Assembly (NCBI GenBank): GCA_028291125.1
Contig: JAQGIN010000286.1
Location: 1 to 8,190, forward strand
Length of the DNA stretch: 8,190 bases
DNA from: Caulobacter sp.
GTDB lineage: Bacteria; Pseudomonadota; Alphaproteobacteria; Caulobacterales; Caulobacteraceae
Direction of reading: 5' to 3'
The notes under the pieces are model-generated. The model was not told the DNA's origin. It made no database searches and saw only the letters and a program-made list of their open reading frames with translations. The position numbers and the translations under genes were made by a program. Positions 1 to 4,818 of this stretch are shown piece after piece (position 1 is the stretch's first letter; each line of letters starts with the position of its first letter).

Positions 1-1055
1 ATGCGGGCGGGCAGGCGCGCCGAGACGCCGCCGGTCTGGCTCTTCACCGTGGCGATGAACTCCTCCAGCGCCCGCGTCCGCGGCCAGTCCGAGGGCACGG
101 TCAGCTCGATGGTCAGCAGGCGGCGGACATGGCTCGGCTGTCCGGCGATCGCCTGGATGACGTCGCGCCGCCGCGCCGGGAATTCCAGCGCCCCGCCATG
201 CAGCGGACAGACGATGGGCAGGCGGCGGCCCTGCGCCCCAAGCCGGACGATGTCCGCCGACGCCTTGGCCAGGGCGGCGAGATCGGAGGCGAAGATGGAT
301 TGGACCAGGGCCGGCCCGGTCAGGCCGGCATGACGGTCGTCGGCGGTCGGCGCGATGCGGAAATAGATCAGGGCGCCGTGGCTGAAGTCCCAGATCGGCG
401 CGTACCGCCAGTCCGGCGGCGGGCGGCCGATCGGCGTGACGACGGCGCGTGAGGGCGCCGACGACGGCCCTTTCGGCATCGCCGCGAACACCGACTCGAC
501 GCCGGGCTCGCCCGGGCCCGGGTCAGGCTCGTCCTCGTGGGAGCTCATGAACCGGACGCCGCCGGCGAAGGCGGAGGCCAGGACCGCGGCCAGGTCGTCG
601 CCGCCGACCGCGGCGCCGGGGATGGAGGCGACCACCGTCTCGATGGTCGACAGTCCCGGCCATTCGCTGCCGAGCAGGCGGCGGGTGATCTCGCGGCCGA
701 TGGCGCGGGCCTTGAACTCAGCCTCGCGCTCGGTCAGCTGGCAGAACAGCACGACATAGTCGCCCTGCGCGTCGCCCTCGAACACGTCGCCGGCCATCAG
801 GTGGCGCGAGATGACGCTCTCGGCCAGGGCATGGACGCGTTCGGCCATGCCGGGCCAGCGGGCGCCGAGCTCGTCGCGGACATGGCTGAGGCCGACCAGG
901 CTGAAGCGCCCGACCGGCACCGAGGAGCGGGTCGCACGCGATCGCGGCGGCCGCGGCTCCTCCTGGCCCGGCGTGGTCGCGGCGGCCCCGTCGCCCACCG
1001 CGAACAGGCGGCGCAGGGTGGTCAGCAAGGTGTGGCCGCGCTTGCCCTTGTCCAT
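1..1055 (-). CDS. Hypothetical protein, possibly a degenerate GGDEF-EAL protein (partial, C-terminus cut by window edge)
   Basis: An open frame of 351 codons runs off the left edge. The ATG is the first possible start, because an in-frame TGA lies four codons upstream, and a GAGGGG ribosome site precedes it. No family is certain. Residues 50-165 look like a nucleotide-cyclase fold: the stretch GDYVVLF at 98-104 sits where GGDEF proteins carry (G)GDEFxVLL and is followed by a helix rich in A, E and R. A Pro/Glu/Asp-rich linker follows (about 171-212). Residues 215-351 recall an EAL fold: YAPIWDFSHGALIYF resembles the YQPIVDL opening and LLTIELTVP at 313-321 resembles LELEITE. Neither GGDEF nor EAL catalytic residues are present, so if the assignment holds it would be a binding or scaffold protein rather than an enzyme. 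No signal peptide or membrane segment is seen. It starts 54 bases after the phosphoesterase stop, with no promoter or terminator between, so it probably shares that operon. Confidence 0.7.
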   Translation of the reverse strand, partial: MDKGKRGHTLLTTLRRLFAVGDGAAATTPGQEEPRPPRSRATRSSVPVGRFSLVGLSHVRDELGARWPGMAERVHALAESVISRHLMAGDVFEGDAQGDYVVLFCQLTEREAEFKARAIGREITRRLLGSEWPGLSTIETVVASIPGAAVGGDDLAAVLASAFAGGVRFMSSHEDEPDPGPGEPGVESVFAAMPKGPSSAPSRAVVTPIGRPPPDWRYAPIWDFSHGALIYFRIAPTADDRHAGLTGPALVQSIFASDLAALAKASADIVRLGAQGRRLPIVCPLHGGALEFPARRRDVIQAIAGQPSHVRRLLTIELTVPSDWPRTRALEEFIATVKSQTGGVSARLPAR

Positions 1056-1109
1056 GGCGGCCCCTCAGCCGGCGGTAGCGCCGACCTTCGACGCCACAAA
1101 GGAGGGAGT

Positions 1110-1976
1110 CTAGGCGCCGTTGGTAAGCGAATCGGAAACGCCCGACGCCGCCCGCGCGATTCCCTCCGCCTCCGCCACCGCCGAGGGCGGCGCGGCCTGG
1201 CGGCGCGGCAGCGACCAGGTGCGGAAGGGCTCGAAATGCGAGCCGGTCCAGCCCTGGGCGGTCACCGTCACGGTCTGGTCGTCGGCCTCGATGACGTTGA
1301 ACCCCGGCGGCGCGCCACGCTCGCGCAGCGACAGGGTGGCGGCCCCGATCGCATAGGTCCGCTCGTCGTGGCACCGCAGGGCGAGCGCGAAGGGGGTGTG
1401 GATGTGGCCGCTGAGCACCAGGTCGACCTCGCCCGTGGCCAGGATCGAGGCGCAGTGGCGCCCGCCGCGCACCCGGGCGGTCATCGGCCCGCCGGTGATC
1501 TCGATCAGGGGATGATGGCAGAGCGCCACGCGCAGGGTCCCCGCCGGAGCCCGGGCCAGCTGCTGCGTCACCCGCTCGGTGTCGGATTCGCTGATGGCGC
1601 CCTTGGACCAGTTGATCCGCACCTGGGCGCCGCGCGCGGTGTTGACCGACTGGGCGGCCAGTCCAGGTCCGGAAAAGCCGTCGCGCCAGGCCGGGCCGAG
1701 ATAGTGGTCGTACCTGCGGAACGGCCAGAACAGCCGCGCGACCAGGTTGGCGTAGGGCGTGTCGTGATTGCCCGGCGTGCCGAGCTGGGGTTCGGGCAGG
1801 GCCTTCAGCCAGTCCGCCGCGGCCTGGAACTCGGCCACGGCGCCGATGCTGGTGACGTCGCCGGTGATGGCCAGGAGGTCGGGCGGATTGGCCAGGATAT
1901 GGTCGCGCGTGGCCGCCACGGCCGGCTTGTTCTCGCAGCCGAAATGGATGTCGGACAAGTGGATGATGCGGACCAT
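1110..1976 (-). CDS. Calcineurin-like metallophosphoesterase
   Basis: This 288-residue protein carries the full dinuclear-metal phosphoesterase signature in order: SDIH (D9, H11), GD (G39-D40), GNHD (69-72), a histidine pair in LCHHPL (154-155) and GHIH (190-193). These residues bind the two metals and the phosphate in the PF00149 family. There is no signal peptide, so it is cytoplasmic; the substrate cannot be read from sequence, and family members act on cyclic nucleotides, nucleotide-lipids and phosphodiesters. A longer frame reaches back to 2300 but would overlap the lipid kinase gene in another frame. The ATG at 1976 fits the family start exactly and overlaps the kinase stop by one base (TGATG), so the two are probably translationally coupled. 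The pairing with a lipid kinase suggests, without proving, a substrate in lipid or phospholipid turnover. Predicted to be stress-induced through the EcfG promoter upstream of the kinase gene. Confidence 0.9.
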   Translation of the reverse strand: MVRIIHLSDIHFGCENKPAVAATRDHILANPPDLLAITGDVTSIGAVAEFQAAADWLKALPEPQLGTPGNHDTPYANLVARLFWPFRRYDHYLGPAWRDGFSGPGLAAQSVNTARGAQVRINWSKGAISESDTERVTQQLARAPAGTLRVALCHHPLIEITGGPMTARVRGGRHCASILATGEVDLVLSGHIHTPFALALRCHDERTYAIGAATLSLRERGAPPGFNVIEADDQTVTVTAQGWTGSHFEPFRTWSLPRRQAAPPSAVAEAEGIARAASGVSDSLTNGA

Positions 1977-2866
1977 CAGGCCGCCGCGGCTCCCGCGCCG
2001 CCGGGGGTCTGGGCCAGGGCCAGGGCCCGGAAGGCGACCGGGCGGAACCTGATGTCGCACGCGTGCGGCAGGCTGAACGGCTCGCCGTCGAGGACTGCGG
2101 GGATATTGTGCCTGGACCAGACGTGGCCCTTGCGGATGCGGCGGATCGAGACGGTCGGATCGTTGCGCCAGTCGCCGACGAACTGGCTGACCACGGCGCG
2201 CAGGCCCAGGCGGAAGCCGTCGGCCGCGTTGCGGTAGTTGAGGCAGACAGCCTCCAGCGCCCGGTCGTTGTCGTCCATGGCGCGCGAGACCAGCGGGCAC
2301 ATCAGGGTCAGGGCGGCGGCCTTCTCCGGCGGCTCGTCATTGAGCACGAAGCGGAGCTGGCTGTTGAACACCCGCCGCAGCGCCAACTTGGCGCGGTTCC
2401 AGGCGCGTTCGAACTGGTGGGCGCGGGCGGCCTCGCGGGCATAGGTGAACAGCGCCGGGCCGCCCAGGATGGCGGCGACATAGAAGGGCTTGCCATCGAC
2501 CTCGCCGCCCGACACCGGCCGCTCGACGCCTCCGGACAGGGCGTCGTGCATCGCCTCCTGCCAGGTCTTCACCCCGTAGAGGGCGTGGGGCAGCATGTTC
2601 ATGGTGCCGCCGGCCAGGGGGGCGATCATCGGCCCGTCGGGGCCGGCCATCTCGGCCGCCGCCCGCGCGGTGCCGTCGCCGGCGACGATGAAGACGACGT
2701 CGGGCGCGCTGTCGACGACGGCGCGCAGGCAGGCCATCAGTTCGCCGGCGCCCGGCGCGTGGACCCGGCCCGTGACGCCGTGCTCGGCGAGAATGGCCTC
2801 GGCCTCGGCCGGCGCCTCGGGCCCCACCGATCCCGAGGCGATATTGGTCACGACTTCCACGCGCAT
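1976..2866 (-). CDS. Diacylglycerol/lipid kinase family protein (DAGK catalytic domain)
   Basis: The protein has 296 residues from the chosen ATG, the usual size of bacterial YegS/DgkB-like lipid kinases. The N-terminal domain shows the nucleotide-binding loop IVAGDGTARAAAE (60-72), the family's GGDGT motif with the first Gly replaced by Ala, then PLAGGTMNMLPHAL (83-96), which matches the family's LPxGTxNxxAxxL segment. The second half begins near GEVDGKPFYVAAILGG, matching the 'G..F.N.a.iG' entry into the beta-sandwich domain. Such enzymes transfer phosphate from ATP to diacylglycerol or related lipids at the inner membrane; the exact lipid is unknown. ATG 2866 is preferred over a TTG at 2893: it has an AGGA-type ribosome site in GGACAGGACT, and the TTG would sit almost at the predicted transcription start. 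It is the first gene of a likely operon with the phosphoesterase and the partial gene downstream, headed by an exact EcfG promoter. Confidence 0.88.
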   Translation of the reverse strand: MRVEVVTNIASGSVGPEAPAEAEAILAEHGVTGRVHAPGAGELMACLRAVVDSAPDVVFIVAGDGTARAAAEMAGPDGPMIAPLAGGTMNMLPHALYGVKTWQEAMHDALSGGVERPVSGGEVDGKPFYVAAILGGPALFTYAREAARAHQFERAWNRAKLALRRVFNSQLRFVLNDEPPEKAAALTLMCPLVSRAMDDNDRALEAVCLNYRNAADGFRLGLRAVVSQFVGDWRNDPTVSIRRIRKGHVWSRHNIPAVLDGEPFSLPHACDIRFRPVAFRALALAQTPGGAGAAAA

Positions 2867-2901
2867 CGAGAGTCCTGTCCAGGGCCGCCGCAAGACACGC
2901 T

Positions 2902-2926
2902 AACGGCGCAGCTTCGCGGGGGTTCC
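2902..2926 (-). promoter_or_regulatory. EcfG (SigT) promoter for the lipid kinase operon
   Basis: On the minus strand GGAAC (2926-2922), a 16-nt spacer and CGTT (2905-2902) give an exact EcfG/sigma-T consensus. Transcription would start near 2895, about 28 bases before the kinase ATG, a sensible leader with room for the ribosome site. The -35 element lies only 4 bases from that of the divergent lipoprotein promoter. Confidence 0.85.
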
Positions 2927-2930
2927 AAGC

Positions 2931-2955
2931 GGAACCCTGGACAGGCCGACACGTT
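2931..2955 (+). promoter_or_regulatory. EcfG (SigT) promoter for the glycine-zipper lipoprotein
   Basis: GGAAC (2931-2935), 16 nt, then CGTT (2952-2955) match the EcfG consensus exactly. A start near 2963 leaves a leader of about 28 nt before the ATG at 2991. It is back to back with the promoter at 2926-2902 on the other strand. Confidence 0.87.
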
Positions 2956-2990
2956 CGAACCCCAGGGGACAGCTCGAACGGAGAGCCACG

Positions 2991-3332
2991 ATGAAAAAGA
3001 CAATGATCGCGCTGGCGGGTCTCGGCCTGATGGCCACCGCCTGCACCAGCACCGGCAACACCGAACGGAACGCCGCGGGCGGTGCGGCGCTTGGCGCCCT
3101 GGCCGGGGCGGTGATCGGCAACAATGTGGGCGGCGGCAGCGCCACCACCGGCGCCCTCGTCGGCGGAGCGCTCGGCGGCACGGTCGGCGCGGTGAAGGGT
3201 TGCCGCGAAGACGGCGGTTGCGGCGCCACCAGCGTCAATCGCCGACAATATTATGACGAGCGCGCGGGCCGGTACTACTATTACGACTCCGCCAGCGGAC
3301 GCTATTACTGGGAAAACGGCAGCCCTCGCTGA
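2991..3332 (+). CDS. Glycine-zipper outer-membrane lipoprotein
   Basis: This protein of 113 residues begins with a lipoprotein signal (MKKTMIALAGLGLMATAC): a KK n-region, a hydrophobic core and a lipobox ending at Cys18, the expected lipidated residue. Residues 27-70 are a run of small residues with Gly spaced every four positions (GGAALGALAGAVIG and GALVGGALGGTVGAVKG), the glycine-zipper pattern of membrane-associated helical hairpins. The C-terminal third is rich in Tyr (RYYYYDSASGRYYWENG), a tail often seen in alphaproteobacterial members of this group. It probably sits in the outer membrane as a structural or stress-protective lipoprotein; the precise role is unknown. GGAGAG lies 5-10 bases before the ATG. 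It has its own EcfG promoter and is followed by a strong terminator, so it is mostly monocistronic. Confidence 0.88.
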   Translation: MKKTMIALAGLGLMATACTSTGNTERNAAGGAALGALAGAVIGNNVGGGSATTGALVGGALGGTVGAVKGCREDGGCGATSVNRRQYYDERAGRYYYYDSASGRYYWENGSPR

Positions 3333-3358
3333 TCGCGGCGCTGATCGGGAAATCCAGC

Positions 3359-3388
3359 AAGGCGGCCGGCTCACGTCGGCCGCCTTTT
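3359..3388 (+). terminator. Rho-independent terminator after the glycine-zipper lipoprotein gene
   Basis: GGCGGCCG (3361-3368) pairs with CGGCCGCC (3377-3384) around an 8-nt loop. It is followed by TTTT and preceded by AA that extends the stem. It lies 26 bases after the stop codon. Confidence 0.85.
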
Positions 3389-3418
3389 GCATGCCGGCAC
3401 GAATAAGAGGGTGAAGCG

Positions 3419-3886
3419 ATGACGAGTTTCAAACTGACGGTCGCCGCGGCGACTGTCCTGGGGATGCTGGTCGCCGGCTGCGCCACCGCGCCTTGGCCTC
3501 GCTCCCGCGCCGCCATCGAAACGCCCTCGGCCAGCTGCGACGACTTTTCGGTGTCGATCTATTTCGAGCGCGACTCCGCCGCCGTCACCAAGGAGGCGCG
3601 CTCGGTGTTGACCGGGGCCGGGGCCATGGCCAAGGGCTGCCAGGTCAACAGTGTGCGGGTGGTCGGGCTGGCCGACGCCGTGGGCGCGCCGGGCGCCAAC
3701 CAGACCCTGTCGGAACAGCGCGCCAAGGCGGTGACAGCGGCCCTGGACCGGGCCGGTTTCAAGGCGGTGGAATTCGACGTGGCGGCGGCGGGCGACAGCG
3801 GGGCGACCACCCGCGACGGCGAGGCGCGGCCCCTGCGCCGCCGCGCCGACGTGCGCTTCGACCTGGCGACGCCCACTCGCCGATAG
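3419..3886 (+). CDS. OmpA-family (PF00691-like) lipoprotein
   Basis: The protein has 155 residues. The N-terminus is a lipoprotein signal with lipobox LVAGC, placing the lipidated Cys at 21. Residues 43-152 match the OmpA C-terminal domain: IYFERDSAAVTKEA is the opening strand and helix, VVGLADAVG stands for the usual GHTD..G, NQTLSEQRAKAVTAAL matches the NxxLSxxRAxxVxxxL helix, and RRRADV matches the terminal NRRVE segment. Such domains bind the meso-diaminopimelate of peptidoglycan and tie the outer membrane to the wall. Asp in LAD and Arg in SEQRA occupy the ligand-binding positions, although the usual His/Thr are replaced. A GAGGGTGA ribosome site precedes the ATG. No EcfG promoter is visible in the 86-base gap after the preceding gene, which holds a terminator; its transcription may rely on read-through or on a promoter not recognised here. 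It converges on the small RNA gene downstream. Confidence 0.88.
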   Translation: MTSFKLTVAAATVLGMLVAGCATAPWPRSRAAIETPSASCDDFSVSIYFERDSAAVTKEARSVLTGAGAMAKGCQVNSVRVVGLADAVGAPGANQTLSEQRAKAVTAALDRAGFKAVEFDVAAAGDSGATTRDGEARPLRRRADVRFDLATPTRR

Positions 3887-3903
3887 GTCGCAAGGGGCCA
3901 GGC

Positions 3904-3934
3904 AAAGGATGGGCGGACCGCGAGCGGCCCGCCC
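3904..3934 (-). terminator. 3' terminator hairpin of the small RNA
   Basis: On the minus strand GGGCGGGCCGC (3934-3924) pairs with GCGGUCCGCCC (3921-3911) through a G.U pair and a UC turn, followed by AUCCUUUG. The U tract is short, so the end may be ragged. On the plus strand the same site has an A-C mismatch and no T tract, so it serves the OmpA-like gene less well. Confidence 0.7.
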
Positions 3935-4023
3935 AGTTGCGTCAACAAGAATAAGGGGGTGCGGAGGCGGCAGGCTGGCTTTCACCAGCCTCAAGTCGGG
4001 GGGGCGTCGCCGCCTCCGCAGAT
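3904..4023 (-). ncRNA. gsrN: Stress-induced small RNA, GsrN-like
   Basis: The minus strand carries a compact, structured, non-coding unit of about 120 nt just downstream of an exact EcfG promoter. From the 5' end: an 11-bp stem (4020-4010 with 3970-3960) encloses a single-stranded stretch with seven consecutive C (4004-3998) and an inner hairpin of 7 bp plus a U.G pair closing a GAAA tetraloop (3991-3972). A short linker follows, then a 3' terminator hairpin. Both hairpins are better formed on the minus strand, where U.G and G.U pairs replace A-C mismatches of the plus strand. This agrees with published descriptions of Caulobacter GsrN, a sigma-T-dependent RNA whose 5' C-rich loop pairs with targets such as the katG leader. 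The location beside the GSR locus fits. The identification is by structure, promoter and context, not by alignment; exact ends are estimates. It converges with the OmpA-like gene and diverges from the small membrane operon. Confidence 0.85.
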
Positions 4024-4028
4024 ATCAG

Positions 4029-4053
4029 AACGTCGATCTTTGAGGAGCGTTCC
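4029..4053 (-). promoter_or_regulatory. EcfG (SigT) promoter of the GsrN-like RNA
   Basis: GGAAC (4053-4049), a 16-nt spacer and CGTT (4032-4029) match the EcfG consensus exactly on the minus strand. The predicted start at about 4022-4025 places the long 5' stem of the RNA two to five bases from its 5' end. Confidence 0.88.
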
Positions 4054-4065
4054 CGGCCCCGCCGC

Positions 4066-4083
4066 TTTTTTTGAATCTTTTTT
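4066..4083 (-). promoter_or_regulatory. Candidate UP element (two A-tracts) upstream of the small RNA promoter
   Basis: On the minus strand there are an A6 tract (4083-4078) and an A7 tract (4072-4066), about one helical turn apart. They lie roughly 44-61 bases upstream of the predicted start, where the alpha-subunit C-terminal domains bind. Such tracts stand out in this GC-rich DNA. Function is inferred from position and base composition only. Confidence 0.5.
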
Positions 4084-4134
4084 CAGCTCCCGCCTAGGTG
4101 GAGCCGGCCGTGGCTCCGCTTGTCGATCGGCGAC

Positions 4135-4159
4135 GGAACGCCCGACCTCGGCCGGCGTT
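4135..4159 (+). promoter_or_regulatory. EcfG (SigT) promoter for the two small membrane protein genes
   Basis: GGAAC (4135-4139), 16 nt and CGTT (4156-4159) match the EcfG consensus exactly. The expected start near 4167 falls 2 bases before an ATG at 4169 and 37 before the ATG at 4204. The 81 bases between this promoter and the divergent small RNA promoter hold the A/T tracts and a 6-bp inverted repeat (4100-4105 with 4112-4117) of unknown role. Confidence 0.85.
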
Positions 4160-4168
4160 ATTTCGGCA

Positions 4169-4207
4169 ATGACCGTCATGGTCGATCGCTGGGGGCCCGC
4201 CGGATGA
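4169..4207 (+). CDS. Candidate 12-codon leader ORF coupled to the next gene
   Basis: An ATG at 4169 opens a 12-residue frame (MTVMVDRWGPAG) whose TGA overlaps the ATG of the downstream gene as ATGA. The predicted transcription start lies one to three bases before this ATG, so it could be translated as a leaderless message, a mode common in Caulobacter. A second in-frame ATG at 4178 would give nine residues. The downstream gene has only a weak ribosome site, so coupling would explain how it is translated. It may be chance, since the frame is too short for codon statistics. Confidence 0.35.
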   Translation: MTVMVDRWGPAG

Positions 4208-4410
4208 TCCGCTCTGTTCAAGGCCAAACCGAAAGCCTGGTTTTCTACAAAACGCCCAATCGCCGGCAGAGGGTCGCCCGGTCCCGGCTGATGGCGGTGG
4301 TGATCATCGCCGCCGTCGCGGCCTCGGCCGGGGTGATCGAGCAGTTCCACGCCCGATCGGCCAGCGCCACCACCTCGTCGAGCGGGCCGGCGACCTATTT
4401 CCCGCGTTAA
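4204..4410 (+). CDS. Small single-pass membrane protein, unknown function
   Basis: This 68-residue protein is not recognised as a member of a named family. Residues 1-28 are polar and basic (RRQRVARSR just before the membrane), residues 29-45 form one hydrophobic helix (LMAVVIIAAVAASAGVI), and the remaining tail is short and Ser/Thr-rich, ending in YFPR. Positive charges before the helix predict an N-in, C-out orientation in the inner membrane. The ATG at 4204 was chosen because longer in-frame versions would start upstream of the predicted transcript. The only ribosome-site candidate is a G-run 8-13 bases upstream. The next gene follows after 12 bases, and both lie downstream of one EcfG promoter, so a role in envelope stress tolerance is a reasonable guess only. 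Confidence 0.72.
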   Translation: MIRSVQGQTESLVFYKTPNRRQRVARSRLMAVVIIAAVAASAGVIEQFHARSASATTSSSGPATYFPR

Positions 4411-4422
4411 GGAGGCTTGTTC

Positions 4423-4686
4423 ATGCCCATCGCCGACACCCAACCCGGTCCCGTCCTCAACGAAACCCGCGCCCGACAAGGCCGCCGGGGTCGGCACGTG
4501 TTCTGGGTCCTGGTGATCTCGACCGTGCTGGCGGCGATCGCTCTGTTCGGGGCCTGGGCCTTTCGCTCCGGCGACCTGGCCCGCACCGAACCCAATGTCG
4601 GCGTCAAGAACGCCGCCGAGGCCCAGCGCTACGACACCCAACAGGTCCCGGCGCGTCAGAACACGGCGCCGCCGGCGAGCCAATAG
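4423..4686 (+). CDS. Small single-pass membrane protein, unknown function
   Basis: This 87-residue protein is not recognised. It has a 24-residue N-terminal segment rich in Arg (RARQGRRGR), one clear membrane helix at about 25-47 (HVFWVLVISTVLAAIALFGA and onward), and a hydrophilic, Gln/Pro/Ala-rich tail likely on the periplasmic side. The ATG at 4423 is fixed by a perfect GGAGG at 4411-4415 with 7-base spacing; a TTG two codons earlier would overlap that site's spacing and is less likely. It lies 12 bases after the preceding small membrane gene, so they form a two-gene operon under the EcfG promoter at 4135-4159. Similar size and topology of the two suggest that they act together, perhaps as a hetero-oligomer. 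This is inference from layout. Confidence 0.8.
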   Translation: MPIADTQPGPVLNETRARQGRRGRHVFWVLVISTVLAAIALFGAWAFRSGDLARTEPNVGVKNAAEAQRYDTQQVPARQNTAPPASQ

Positions 4687-4716
4687 GCCGACCCGCCTTC
4701 TCTCAAGATCCGTCGG

Positions 4717-4741
4717 CGGCCGCTTCCCTGGGGAGCGGCCG
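4717..4741 (+). terminator. Hairpin after the small membrane operon, possible terminator
   Basis: CGGCCGCT (4717-4724) pairs with AGCGGCCG (4734-4741), with inner C/G bases that can extend the stem. It lies 30 bases after the stop. There is no T-run after it, so termination would be weak or factor-dependent. A second inverted repeat, GGCCGTTCG (4737-4745) with CGAACGGCC (4755-4763), shares its right arm, so the two stems exclude each other. Confidence 0.45.
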
Positions 4742-4766
4742 TTCGCATGTCCGCCGAACGGCCATG

Positions 4767-4797
4767 AAAAAGGCCCCGCCGCGCGAGCGACGGGGCC
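4767..4797 (-). terminator. Rho-independent terminator of phyR
   Basis: Read on the minus strand, GGCCCCGUCGC pairs with GCGGCGGGGCC around a UCGC loop with one U.G pair, followed at once by UUUUU (4771-4767). It begins 21 bases after the phyR stop codon. Confidence 0.9.
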
Positions 4798-4818
4798 GAT
4801 CTCTTGGCTGTTCGAAGC

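Noticed and set aside
537..2237. A 566-codon open frame on the plus strand opposite the hypothetical, phosphoesterase and kinase genes
   Set aside because: Its product is low-complexity, rich in Gly, Arg, Asp and His without domains. The minus strand holds proteins with full catalytic motifs. Long antisense frames are expected at this GC content.
1110..2300. A longer phosphoesterase with an extra 108-residue N-terminus
   Set aside because: The extension would lie wholly over the kinase gene in another frame and is low-complexity. The family normally begins a few residues before the SDIH motif, matching ATG 1976.
3067..3091. GGAAC with a near -10 inside the lipoprotein gene
   Set aside because: The -10 position reads CGCT rather than CGTT, and the site lies inside a coding region.
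2063..3256. A 397-codon plus-strand frame crossing the divergent promoter region
   Set aside because: It runs antisense through the kinase, over both EcfG promoters and into the lipoprotein gene in another frame, with no recognisable domain.
3960..4020. Possible tRNA or cloverleaf because of nested stems
   Set aside because: There is no anticodon arm, no T-loop consensus and no CCA-ready 3' end. The stem lengths fit a small RNA instead.
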